DNA of 18,444 nucleotides from SVTX01 sp045659745 (GCA_045659745.1 JAZRCL010000002.1:1-18444), one strand, 5' to 3'; positions 1-6,309 are shown, numbered from the stretch's first letter. Numbers and translations are program-made. Notes: generated from the letters alone by a model not told the origin.

Positions 1-1
1 T

Positions 2-1261
2 CAGCTGACGGGCTACAATGGTGACAGTATAAGCTACGATGCTTGTGGTAATCCTATATCATATTTGAAGAATGACGCCGGACAGATTCTCACTATGGTG
101 TGGGATGCAAACAGGCGCCTTGAGGTTATCTATTACGGAGCATCGAGAATACTTTATGCCTATCACGACCAAGGTATCCGCACGCTCAAAAGCACTCCCG
201 ATGGAATAACCTATTATCAAGTTGAAGGCTCGAGGATATTGTCGGAAACGACAGACGGAAATATAATCGTTTATTTGTACGATGCCGACGGAAGTCCTAT
301 AGGAATGAAGTATCTGCCCCCAAATACCTTCTTAGAAAGCAGTAAAACCTATTATTTCGAGAAAAATATACAGGGTGATATCGTTGCCGTGTATGATACT
401 ATGGGATGTATGGTCGCGTCTTACGTGTACGACGCATGGGGCAATTTTGAGGCAACGTATTACAATGCTGGCGCATACGACGAAGTAGTACAAAAGAACC
501 CCTTCCTCTACCGCGGATATTATTACGATTACGAAACTGGCTTATATTATCTCAATTCAAGATATTATGACCCCGCGACGGGTAGATTTATAAATGCGGA
601 TGGATATATTTCCACAGGACAAGGTATACTTGGTAATAATATGTATGCTTATTGCGGAAATAATCCTGTTAATAGAAAAGATCCCTCTGGTAAGGGGTGG
701 ATTACTGCATTGATTGTTGCTACAGTTGTAGTGGTTTGTACCGCGGTTCTTTCTTCATGCTCGAAACAACAAGAGGACACGGGTGCGGCATCACCATACA
801 CCTATTCAGATTCCACTGACTATAATTGCTATGCACATGCACTTGGAGAAAACCAGTGGAAATATGTTGGCGGCAGTGCAGAGGCCGTAGAAAATTTCAA
901 TGTTGATATTGTTGCAGAAATGGTGATGAATGATGCTATACGAGATAATAGATCAATGCGAATTATCGATTCTTATGATTCTCCAATCGAGAGCAATGAG
1001 TATAGAATTGCGTTGCGCACAGGCGAGGCGGATTATCATTTTATGGTTCAACATAGTGATGGGTCATGGTCACACAAACCGGGTATGGCAAGCACAAGGC
1101 TAATTGACGGAGCTAACCCCAGTGTGGTTTCATGGGATCAGCCTGTAATTAACGCACTGCTTTATTACCAATATGGCATAGTAGTTGAGGTGGGAGCCGT
1201 ACCAAATTACTATAATAGTGAGATAATATATTTTGCAGTATCAAAACAAGGAGGGTCTTGA
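2..1261 (+). CDS. RHS/YD-repeat polymorphic toxin, C-terminal part (5' end outside window)
   Basis: The frame is open from base 2, so the gene starts left of the window; 419 residues are visible. Residues 1-170 carry YD-type repeats (Y-x-Y-D-A-x-G). Residues 172-208 form the conserved RHS core end (YDYETGLYYLNSRYYDP, then GRFINADG), closed by NPVNRKDPSG at about 221-230. In RHS proteins everything past this point is the variable effector tip. Here the tip opens with a hydrophobic segment (about 233-253, ending LSSC), then a domain with NCYAHAL (275-281, Cys276), DYHF (344-347, His346) and WSHKPG (356-361). A Cys and a His in such motifs suggest a papain-like cysteine hydrolase, but that is inference and I do not recognise a named family. 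RHS proteins are shell-like carriers for toxins used between neighbouring cells. The next gene overlaps the stop by one base and may encode immunity. It lies in the element that interrupts sigG. Confidence 0.85.
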   Translation, partial: QLTGYNGDSISYDACGNPISYLKNDAGQILTMVWDANRRLEVIYYGASRILYAYHDQGIRTLKSTPDGITYYQVEGSRILSETTDGNIIVYLYDADGSPIGMKYLPPNTFLESSKTYYFEKNIQGDIVAVYDTMGCMVASYVYDAWGNFEATYYNAGAYDEVVQKNPFLYRGYYYDYETGLYYLNSRYYDPATGRFINADGYISTGQGILGNNMYAYCGNNPVNRKDPSGKGWITALIVATVVVVCTAVLSSCSKQQEDTGAASPYTYSDSTDYNCYAHALGENQWKYVGGSAEAVENFNVDIVAEMVMNDAIRDNRSMRIIDSYDSPIESNEYRIALRTGEADYHFMVQHSDGSWSHKPGMASTRLIDGANPSVVSWDQPVINALLYYQYGIVVEVGAVPNYYNSEIIYFAVSKQGGS

Positions 1262-1587
1262 TGAAGAAAACGAATATTTTATCCATCTTTATTTGTCTTA
1301 TGCTTATCTTTTTATTCCCAGGGTGTGAAACAGTGTCACATAATAGCGAGCATAGTGAGGTGACTATGAGTAATTATTACAGAAAAGAGGATTTTCAATC
1401 CATTACGATAGGGGAAACCACGTATTATGATGTATATAAGGTTGCTTCCTCGGAAACAATGAATGTTACATCTTATGGTGGCTTTTGTAAATATCCAATT
1501 CAGGGTGGAGGATATATTCTAATAAAATTTTACGGCAAAGATCTGATTGTGGGCGCTATTGAGGAGGTAAACCCCGATAAAGAGTAA
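1261..1587 (+). CDS. small lipoprotein, candidate immunity protein for the RHS tip
   Basis: 108 residues from ATG 1261, whose A is the last base of the RHS stop codon (TGATG). An AAGGAGGG ribosome site sits just upstream, which is why I prefer this ATG to the TTG at 1258. The N-terminus is a short basic start, a hydrophobic run, then FLFPGC, consistent with a lipoprotein signal with the lipidated Cys near residue 22; the -3 to -1 residues are not an ideal lipobox. The mature part is about 85 residues, small and mixed in charge. Tight coupling directly behind an RHS variable tip is the usual place for a cognate immunity gene, and a membrane-anchored product would fit a toxin acting at the envelope. 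I recognise no family, so function is inferred from position only. Confidence 0.75.
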   Translation: MKKTNILSIFICLMLIFLFPGCETVSHNSEHSEVTMSNYYRKEDFQSITIGETTYYDVYKVASSETMNVTSYGGFCKYPIQGGGYILIKFYGKDLIVGAIEEVNPDKE

Positions 1588-1931
1588 CCTAAACAATATA
1601 CAGAAAAGTGAATCGAGTACGAGAACATTAGATTAAGATAGACATCATCAATTTAAAATGCAGCAATAGTTAATTTAATTAGATTGTTTAGATTGGCACC
1701 AATTATAAATTCAATCAAAAAGCCACAGCAAAAGGTCGGGAGAAATCCCGGCCTTTTTGCACGTGATGAATTGTGCCGTGTAATGTCCAGATATAGCATT
1801 TATATAGATAAGCATGTTTGAAAAAATGGAGATAACACACACTTATCTTGGCGAAGATAAATAAACCTGTCGCATGAGATTGTTATATAAAATCAAGGCG
1901 CGTTTTGCATAGAACTCAAAGAGAAGTTCTA
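1588..1931. other. intergenic region without a gene
   Basis: 344 bases between the lipoprotein gene and the convergent reverse-strand small gene. The only clear structure is the hairpin terminator at 1734-1758. The rest is AT-rich with no supported reading frame. An 11-base stretch at 1900-1910 is repeated inverted at 2225-2235 on the other side of the next gene. Confidence 0.6.
1734..1758 (+). terminator. Rho-independent terminator after the RHS/lipoprotein pair
   Basis: Stem GGTCGGG (1734-1740), loop AGAAAT, stem CCCGGCC (1747-1753) with one G-U pair, followed by TTTTT. Flanking A and T runs extend the pairing. It lies about 150 bases after the lipoprotein stop and would end that transcript. 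Confidence 0.85.
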
Positions 1932-2162
1932 TTATTTATTCTGCTCTATGAAGTCCTCTACCACATCTGCGAGGTGGATAGGGGAGAGCTTGAGTCTATT
2001 GCAAGACAAAACGAGCCTTTGCACGCTTGATTTGTTTGAGGAAATACCTCTACAGGTCTCCAATGTGCGCCAACCGGCAACACAGCGAACGCCATATAAT
2101 AAATTGAGTTTGCCTTCAGATAAAAACGCGGATTTAATTAAAATGTATTTATTGTTTTTCAT
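1932..2162 (-). CDS. small DUF6514-like protein
   Basis: 76 residues, MKNNKYILIK to DFIEQNK. I start at the ATG at 2162-2160 because an AAGGAG ribosome site stands six bases upstream on the reverse strand; an upstream extension is possible but has no such site. The C-terminal part reads S-P-I-H-L-x-D-V-V-E-D-F, with L-Y-G-V-R-C in the middle. This pattern resembles DUF6514, a short uncharacterised Clostridia family. A second gene in this window (5380-5598) ends S-Q-V-H-I-L-D-V-L-E-D-S, so the two look like distant relatives. The forward ORF across the same bases has no ribosome site and is a shadow. The gene lies inside the integrative element, alone on its strand. No catalytic residues or membrane segments are visible. 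Function unknown; the family call is from memory of the motif. Confidence 0.7.
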   Translation of the reverse strand: MKNNKYILIKSAFLSEGKLNLLYGVRCVAGWRTLETCRGISSNKSSVQRLVLSCNRLKLSPIHLADVVEDFIEQNK

Positions 2163-2305
2163 ATATTCTCCTTGATGGTTTACATATAGATTGATTTTTT
2201 GTATAGAAAAAGCCTTTGCGATCAATGCAAAACGCACAGAATAGTTTAGAAAAACATTTAATAATTGTTACAGAAAAAGCTTTGTGCAGTTATTTGTCAC
2301 GCTCG

Positions 2306-2345
2306 GCGCGGCCAACCTTTTCGGTTGTGTCGTGCCTCTTTTTTT
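2306..2345 (+). terminator. hairpin terminator
   Basis: Stem GCGCGGCCAACC (2306-2317) pairs with GGTTGTGTCGTGC (2323-2335), with two G-U pairs and one bulged base, over a short T-rich loop. It is followed by CTC and seven T. It is oriented forward although the nearest upstream gene is on the reverse strand, so the transcript it ends is unknown. Confidence 0.7.
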
Positions 2346-2363
2346 GTGGCTCAAATCCTCTTT

Positions 2364-2402
2364 TTAGTTGTTTTCATTTTGCGCAGATAAAATAGTGATA
2401 CA
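2364..2402. repeat. 39-base direct repeat, copy 1
   Basis: Matches 2515-2553 at 34 of 39 positions. The invariant core is TTTGCGCAGATAAAATA and the left edge TTAGTTGTTTTC is identical. It sits shortly after a forward terminator. It could be a promoter (TAAAAT as a -10 box) or a regulator-binding site. Confidence 0.75.
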
Positions 2403-2472
2403 AGAATTTATTGCAAGTGGCATATTCAAATCATAACTGAACAACAAATTAAAAACAAACTACTACATTGTA

Positions 2473-2499
2473 GGGCTTCCTAAAGGGAGTCCTTTTTTT
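2473..2499 (+). terminator. hairpin terminator
   Basis: Stem GGGCTTCC (2473-2480), loop TAAA, stem GGGAGTCC (2485-2492) with two G-U pairs, then seven T. It lies between the two copies of the direct repeat and could end a short RNA begun near copy 1. Confidence 0.8.
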
Positions 2500-2514
2500 G
2501 TCCTTTTTATGTTA

Positions 2515-2553
2515 TTAGTTGTTTTCGCTTTGCGCAGATAAAATAAGTATACA
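2515..2553. repeat. 39-base direct repeat, copy 2
   Basis: Second copy of the repeat at 2364-2402, differing at five positions (two after TTTTC, three near the right end). It too directly follows a terminator. Downstream lies the leader of the 46-codon gene at 2674. Confidence 0.75.
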
Positions 2554-2673
2554 GATAGATACACACTTGGGGGAAGAACAACTTAATGCAGATGATCATC
2601 TGGCAATTTTATCGTTCAAAGATGTTTAATCGCGCGTGTATGGATAATAATCTATAAGAAAGGAGGGAGAGTC

Positions 2674-2814
2674 ATGCGCAAAGCAAGAACCCCGATAAAC
2701 GTACGCGTTTTTTTTGATGGGAGAGAGATCAAAAAATCGGACTTGACATGCTTAATCATAAGCAATATAACAGTAGATCGCGTCGTTAACAGCGTTGCGG
2801 ATCGCTGTGTTTAG
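2674..2814 (+). CDS. small uncharacterised protein upstream of the serine recombinase
   Basis: 46 residues, MRKARTPINVRVFFDGREI to VADRCV. The ATG at 2674 follows an AAGGAGGG ribosome site at a good distance, the best reason to call it. The sequence is protein-like: a basic start, then alternating hydrophobic residues in I-N-V-R-V-F-F-D-G-R-E-I, suggesting a beta hairpin, then an amphipathic stretch T-V-D-R-V-V-N-S-V-A-D-R. It lies about 150 bases before the recombinase start, on the same strand, where integrative elements often carry a directionality factor or other small helper, but no such homology is visible. A near-consensus promoter (2743-2771) lies inside the reading frame, so the DNA may serve two purposes. 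I do not recognise the family. Confidence 0.6.
   Translation: MRKARTPINVRVFFDGREIKKSDLTCLIISNITVDRVVNSVADRCV
2743..2771 (+). promoter_or_regulatory. near-consensus sigma-A promoter for the recombinase, inside the small gene
   Basis: TTGACA (2743-2748), 17-base spacer, TATAAC (2766-2771). Transcription would begin near 2778 and run through the long hairpin at 2824-2891 into the recombinase gene. Confidence 0.6.
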
Positions 2815-2823
2815 ACCGTTGAT

Positions 2824-2891
2824 AATCTCATCAGAATTTCGTCAACAGAAAAGCGTACTCTTCTGAGTACGCTTTCTGTTTCGATGAGATT
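2824..2891 (+). terminator. nested hairpin between the small gene and the recombinase
   Basis: The inner stem is 16 base pairs with one bulged A (2844-2860 with 2865-2880) over a TTCT loop. An outer nine-base stem AATCTCATC (2824-2832) pairs with GATGAGATT (2883-2891). A moderately T-rich stretch follows. It can terminate the small-gene transcript or act as a leader structure in the recombinase mRNA. Confidence 0.65.
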
Positions 2892-2962
2892 TTATTGTTT
2901 ACATTTTCCACTTGAACAAGTCAAAATCTCATGTTAAAATAAAAGTGATAGGAGGTAGTATA

Positions 2963-4528
2963 TTGAATCACGTGAATTTAAGCAATATTTTAGACGTAAA
3001 ATCATATATGAAAATTGTTATTGATTCTGTCGTTAGTACTGATGAACACGGCAATTATTTGATAAACGTTGGATATCTCAGAGTATCTACTGATAAGCAG
3101 GCAGAAGAAGGCTACGGTCTTGAAGTGCAAGAAAAAGAGGTTATTAAGTACGCCAATAACAACGAACTTGAAAATCTTGTGTTATTCATTGACGATGGAT
3201 GGACCGGAACCAATATGGAACGTCCTGCATTAAATGCAATTATTTCTCACATAGAAAAATTCAACAGCGGAAGAACAAAAATCAGGATTGATAAATTTAT
3301 TGTGCCTCGAATCGACCGTTTGGGCCGTACTCTCTTTGGGACTTTGCAATTTATACAGGACTATATCGTTTGTCAAAAGGACAGTAAAAACAGCCATATA
3401 AACAGAAATAAAGAGGATATCAGCTTTATATCTGTCAGTGAAAAGGATTGTCGTTTTGACAAGGACGACCCACGAAGCAAATTCCTGTTTATGTTGTTTG
3501 CAACGCTTGCGGAATTTGACCGAGATATGATAGTACAAAAGCTTCAGAAGGGACGGTTGGCTCGTATCGAATCCGGCAAATGGATGGGCGGTGGCAACAC
3601 TCCTTACGGATACAGATATGACAAGGAACTTGGAACATTGGTTATAGTTCCCGAGGAAGCCGAAAAGGTTAAGGAAATATTCCGCTTGTATATAGAGGAA
3701 AAATGGTCTCCTCAAAAGATAGCTAATCATCTGGGATTTAAGGGGGAGAGGATTGTAACGCAAATTTTGCGTCGAAAGTCTTTGACCGGTTGTACCATAT
3801 ATCTAGGGAAGGAATATCGAGGAGAACACAAGCCGATTATTTCACTTGATCGATGGAACGAGGCGCAGGCAGAACTGGAAAAACGAAGTGTGCATCGAGG
3901 TGAGTCCAATTACTTGCTATCCGGGCTTTTATATTGCAGTGTTTGCGGCGCAAAAATGAGATATCAAAAATGGGATAGGGAAACCGGGGGATGTAAAATC
4001 GTTTGCTACTCGCGTCAAAAATCCAGACCGAACCTTGTAAAAAATGAGAACTGCGATAATGAATTATATTGGGCGAGCGATATTGAAACCGCGGTTATTT
4101 CCCAGTTGTTCAGTATGTCATATCTTGGAAACGATGATGCGCAGAAAACTAAACCGTATTTCGATCATACTAAATCCTTGTTAGAAGAATTGAAAAAGCA
4201 AAAAAGACATTTGGAGCGGCTTTATAATTTTGATAATGATGAAAACGACGATGTCTTAAAAGACCAAATAACAAAGGCTCGCTTAAAAATAAGCGAGCTT
4301 AAAGCCTTGCTGCTGGATGCGGAAAAACAATCGGATATTGAGAAAAAAATTGCAAATGCAAAGCATATTTTTAAGAATCTCGAATCCACCTGGGAGCATA
4401 TGTCTCAGGTGGAAAAGCAATCGGTATGCAGAGAATTGATAGACCGAGTCGAGGTGGGTAAGGGCGGAAATATCAGTATCCACTTAAAGCTCAGCAGCTA
4501 TTTGGTAAGTAATAAAAACAATAATTAA
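2963..4528 (+). CDS. large serine recombinase (site-specific integrase/excisionase)
   Basis: 521 residues from TTG 2963, chosen because GGAGGT lies six bases upstream; an earlier TTG at 2912 has no ribosome site. The enzyme cuts and rejoins DNA at att sites through a serine-DNA link. The resolvase catalytic domain starts near residue 36: GYLRVSTDKQ holds the nucleophile Ser42 and Arg40, and RIDRLGR supplies further active-site arginines. LAEFDRDMI marks the long helix near 185. The recombinase DNA-binding domain follows (about 205-310), then a zinc ribbon opening CSVCGAKM (Cys325, Cys328) with later cysteines, and a charged coiled coil at about 405-485. This is the usual large-serine-integrase order and length. 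The catalytic domain carries an extra Lys/Asn-rich insert near 137-152. The gene ends about 30 bases from the break in sigG, as expected for an integrase beside its att site, and its stop overlaps the convergent sigG-fragment stop. Confidence 0.93.
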   Translation: MNHVNLSNILDVKSYMKIVIDSVVSTDEHGNYLINVGYLRVSTDKQAEEGYGLEVQEKEVIKYANNNELENLVLFIDDGWTGTNMERPALNAIISHIEKFNSGRTKIRIDKFIVPRIDRLGRTLFGTLQFIQDYIVCQKDSKNSHINRNKEDISFISVSEKDCRFDKDDPRSKFLFMLFATLAEFDRDMIVQKLQKGRLARIESGKWMGGGNTPYGYRYDKELGTLVIVPEEAEKVKEIFRLYIEEKWSPQKIANHLGFKGERIVTQILRRKSLTGCTIYLGKEYRGEHKPIISLDRWNEAQAELEKRSVHRGESNYLLSGLLYCSVCGAKMRYQKWDRETGGCKIVCYSRQKSRPNLVKNENCDNELYWASDIETAVISQLFSMSYLGNDDAQKTKPYFDHTKSLLEELKKQKRHLERLYNFDNDENDDVLKDQITKARLKISELKALLLDAEKQSDIEKKIANAKHIFKNLESTWEHMSQVEKQSVCRELIDRVEVGKGGNISIHLKLSSYLVSNKNNN

Positions 4529-4851
4529 AACAAAATTTTATAATTTCGACATTCTATAATCATCGGGACGGCATAGGTGGAGAATTTAACGTCTAGCTGA
4601 GTGTTGAAGTTATCTACCGCCTTTACAAGCCCGATACAGCCCACCTGGAAAAGGTCGTCAAGGTTATCTCGCTTTCCGGCAAAGCGTTGGATGACCGATA
4701 GGACCAGACGCAGATTTCCGTATATCATGTCCTGTCTTGCATTCATGTCGCCCTGCTTGGTTTTCTCAAGCAGGGTTCTTTTTTCTTCCTCGGGGAGTAC
4801 CTGAAGGGAAGATGTGTTTATTCCGCAAATTTCTACTTTATTATAATACAT
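4525..4851 (-). pseudogene. sigG: sigG 5' fragment: sporulation sigma factor G cut by element insertion
   Basis: 108 codons. The first 99 match sigma-G, the late forespore RNA polymerase sigma factor: N-K-V-E-I-C-G-I-N-T-S near the start is diagnostic, followed by G-N-L-R-L-V-L-S-V-I-Q-R-F, D-D-L-F-Q-V-G-C-I-G-L (region 2.1-2.2) and V-K-F-S-T-Y-A-V-P-M-I-I (region 2.3). Full-length sigma-G is about 260 residues, so the rest of region 2 and all of regions 3 and 4 are missing. Nine unrelated residues then run to a stop overlapping the recombinase stop. Upstream is GAAGG as ribosome site and a leader hairpin. As it stands the product cannot bind the -35 element or work as a sigma factor. If the 3' part lies at the other end of the element, excision would restore the gene, as the skin element does for sigK; otherwise the gene is dead. 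Confidence 0.88.
4540..4575. other. probable attachment junction of the element within sigG
   Basis: On the reverse strand, codons for V-P-M-I-I of sigma-G end at about 4555. The next codons (E-C-R-N-Y-K-I-L-F, stop) do not match the expected G-E-I-R-R-Y. The change falls within a few bases, near 4552-4560. With an integrase gene ending alongside, this is most simply one att half-site. The exact core cannot be fixed without the left end. Confidence 0.55.
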
Positions 4852-4878
4852 TTTTCAGCCTTCGTTTACAAAATTAAA

Positions 4879-4898
4879 ACTGACGGTAAGCCGTCTGT
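4879..4898 (-). promoter_or_regulatory. leader hairpin upstream of sigG
   Basis: Inverted repeat ACTGACGG / CCGTCTGT around a four-base loop (TAAG), 28 to 47 bases before the sigG start. On the reverse strand it is followed by a T-rich stretch, so it could be a weak attenuator or a translation-tuning leader. No clear sigma-F promoter could be picked out. Confidence 0.4.
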
Positions 4899-5275
4899 GT
4901 TATATTAAGTATTTCCAAAGCAGAATTTGTTTTATTCCGGTTATATTTACCATTGAAATTTTTGTCAGAATTAAGAATTTTTTAGGTTAAAAATGAATAA
5001 AAAGAAAATATGCAAAAATAAATACATATTATTTTCGCATATTGCAATATTATATTAAAATATAGAGTATTATCTACAAAAAATCACAGAATTATTCATT
5101 ATTTATACAAATAATACAGCGACATAAAAACTCAAAAAATATAGCTTTTGGAAAAAAGAGTATTCAATTTTAGGAAAATATTTTATTTCTTGCCTTTATT
5201 TAGGGAATTATGGAACTTTTATTGTATAGGGCTGTAAATCTCTGTATTTTTTAATAATTAATGATCATAAATTTA

Positions 5276-5284
5276 TGATATACT
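5276..5284 (+). promoter_or_regulatory. extended -10 promoter for the 5380 gene
   Basis: TGATATACT provides an extended -10 element (TG at 5276, TATACT at 5279-5284). The -35 position is weak (AATTAA). It lies about 95 bases before the start codon. Confidence 0.4.
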
Positions 5285-5379
5285 GTTCTTTACCACGGGG
5301 CAGGGCTGTCCCAAACACAAGAAGCGATGCTTTCTTATACAACGTGAACTCACGTGGCGTTGAGAAAAGGAGAGATAAA

Positions 5380-5598
5380 ATGTGTATATCGGATAATTTT
5401 TCGGTTAGGGCTGAGGCGTATGAGAGCTCTGCGGGGCAGGTAGGTATTGTTTTCAAAAAAACAAGCGGGGAAATTGTGAGAAATTTCCCCGACGTATGCT
5501 ATGATTATTTATGGGCAAAGAGTTTTTGTGAAAGATGCAATTTGAGCGGGCTTTCGCAGGTACATATTCTTGACGTCCTTGAGGACAGTTTGCCGTAA
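5380..5598 (+). CDS. second small DUF6514-like protein
   Basis: 72 residues, MCISDNFSVR to DVLEDSLP. The ATG at 5380 has AAGGAGA a few bases upstream; the frame is open further 5' to 5275 but those codons have no ribosome site and lie over the promoter region. The C-terminal half, C-x-R-C-N-L-S-G-L-S-Q-V-H-I-L-D-V-L-E-D, lines up with the end of the protein at 1932-2162 (C-N-R-L-K-L-S-P-I-H-L-x-D-V-V-E-D). The middle (K-T-S-G-E-I-V-R-N-F-P-D-V-C-Y-D) looks like a short beta region. It faces the repressor gene tail to tail with only two bases between stops, and a coding palindrome GGGGAAATT...AAATTTCCCC lies at 5467-5490. Function unknown; it is probably chromosomal, next to the original sigG promoter region. 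Confidence 0.7.
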   Translation: MCISDNFSVRAEAYESSAGQVGIVFKKTSGEIVRNFPDVCYDYLWAKSFCERCNLSGLSQVHILDVLEDSLP

Positions 5599-5600
5599 TA

Positions 5601-6203
5601 TCAAATCAACTGCGAGCGGAACGCGACCGCGCGGCCGATAATGCGGATACCGTCTATATCCTGATTTGTATATATCAGCGGTTGATACTTGGGATTTTCG
5701 GGAATGAGCATTATTTTGTTCTGCTCGGGATAGTAATATACTCGCTTCAGCGTTGCCTCGTCGTTTATTACAACTGCGGCGATCTCGCCGTTATTGACCA
5801 TTTCGCAGCTCTTGAGGAACACGACGTCTCCGTTGCAGATCCGCGCGTCCTTCATACTGTCGCCTCGGGCAATAAGGCAAAAATCTGCGTCGATATTCTT
5901 ATCAGTGATTATTCTCTCGCCGTTTTCCTGATTTACAAATATGGGAACACCGCAAGAAATGCTTCCAAGCAGAGGCATGTGCTTGTAGGGAAGAGAAGCC
6001 TCGGCTTTATTACCAAGCAGTGCGTCACGGCTGACGCCCAGTGCGTTTGCGATGGAGTCGAGCGCGGTAGCCTTGGGAATATAAATTCCGTTTGTATATT
6101 GACTAATACGAGCCTTAGAGATGCCTGTCATTCTCGACAGCTCGGCGGCTTTGATTTGTTTTTCCATCATTATAGATTTAAGGTTGTGGCTAAAGCTTTT
6201 CAT
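5601..6203 (-). CDS. HTH/S24 peptidase repressor (CI/LexA-like)
   Basis: 200 residues. Residues 5-62 form an XRE-type helix-turn-helix (A-E-L-S-R-M-T-G-I-S-K-A-R-I-S-Q-Y near 20-36). Residues 75-200 form an S24 peptidase domain with the Ser-Lys pair: GDSM (Ser116) and L-K-R-V-Y (Lys153). The self-cleavage site is likely Cys84-Gly85 in LLGSISCGVP; Ala/Cys-Gly is normal in this family. Such repressors bind phage operators as dimers and cut themselves when RecA filaments form after DNA damage. The ribosome site is GGGAGAG before ATG 6203. A perfect consensus promoter serves it (6239-6267, reverse strand) with an operator half-site in the spacer, so it probably controls itself. It is divergent from the capsid operon and is its likely master switch. 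Confidence 0.92.
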   Translation of the reverse strand: MKSFSHNLKSIMMEKQIKAAELSRMTGISKARISQYTNGIYIPKATALDSIANALGVSRDALLGNKAEASLPYKHMPLLGSISCGVPIFVNQENGERIITDKNIDADFCLIARGDSMKDARICNGDVVFLKSCEMVNNGEIAAVVINDEATLKRVYYYPEQNKIMLIPENPKYQPLIYTNQDIDGIRIIGRAVAFRSQLI

Positions 6204-6238
6204 GGATAGTCTCTCCCTTGTTATAATTTCACATTTTG

Positions 6239-6267
6239 ATTATAGCAAAGAGTTAAGCTTGTGTCAA
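6239..6267 (-). promoter_or_regulatory. consensus promoter for the repressor gene
   Basis: On the reverse strand: TTGACA (6267-6262), 17-base spacer, TATAAT (6244-6239). Both boxes are perfect. An operator half-site GTTAAG (6252-6257) lies within the spacer. Confidence 0.85.
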
Positions 6268-6284
6268 TAGGTTTCAAGAAAAAA

Positions 6285-6300
6285 GTAAAACAAACTTAAC
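6285..6300. promoter_or_regulatory. operator-like site O2
   Basis: GTAAAA-CAAA-CTTAAC: the right half matches the GTTAAG-N4-CTTAAC pattern exactly, the left half partly. It lies between the two divergent -35 boxes. Confidence 0.5.
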
Positions 6301-6309
6301 TTTGGGGGG

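Larger units (their letters stand above)
2163..2673. other. intergenic region with two terminator-plus-repeat units
   Basis: 511 bases with no supported gene. It holds two hairpin terminators (2306-2345 and 2473-2499), each followed by one copy of a 39-base near-identical direct repeat (2364-2402 and 2515-2553). The stretch between repeat 1 and the second terminator could be a short untranslated RNA of about 90-100 bases. The part after repeat 2 would be the leader of the small gene at 2674. Confidence 0.6.
4852..5379. other. AT-rich intergenic region between sigG and the next gene
   Basis: About 530 bases. Apart from the sigG leader hairpin (4879-4898) and the promoter-like site at 5276-5284, I see nothing firm. 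A 21-codon frame near 4993 lacks a ribosome site. A short interrupted palindrome ACGTGA-AC-TCACGT at 5342-5355 lies in the leader of the following gene. Confidence 0.55.

Noticed and set aside
1948..2175. 75-codon forward ORF opposite the first DUF6514-like gene
   Set aside because: No ribosome site before its ATG, while the reverse-strand gene has AAGGAG and a matching relative elsewhere in the window.
2912..2962. TTG 2912 as the recombinase start
   Set aside because: No ribosome site precedes it; GGAGGT stands correctly placed before the in-frame TTG at 2963.
3230..3763. 177-codon reverse ORF within the recombinase gene
   Set aside because: The forward strand encodes the catalytic and DNA-binding domains of the recombinase; the reverse frame has no recognisable motif or ribosome site.
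4993..5058. 21-codon Lys-rich frame in the AT-rich region upstream of sigG
   Set aside because: No usable ribosome site and composition equal to the surrounding AT-rich DNA.
5467..5490. GGGGAAATT/AAATTTCCCC palindrome as an operator or terminator
   Set aside because: It lies within the coding part of the 5380 gene with no T run and no second copy; probably coincidental.
5682..6209. 175-codon forward ORF opposite the S24 repressor
   Set aside because: Shadow of a well-supported gene; its sequence shows no family pattern.
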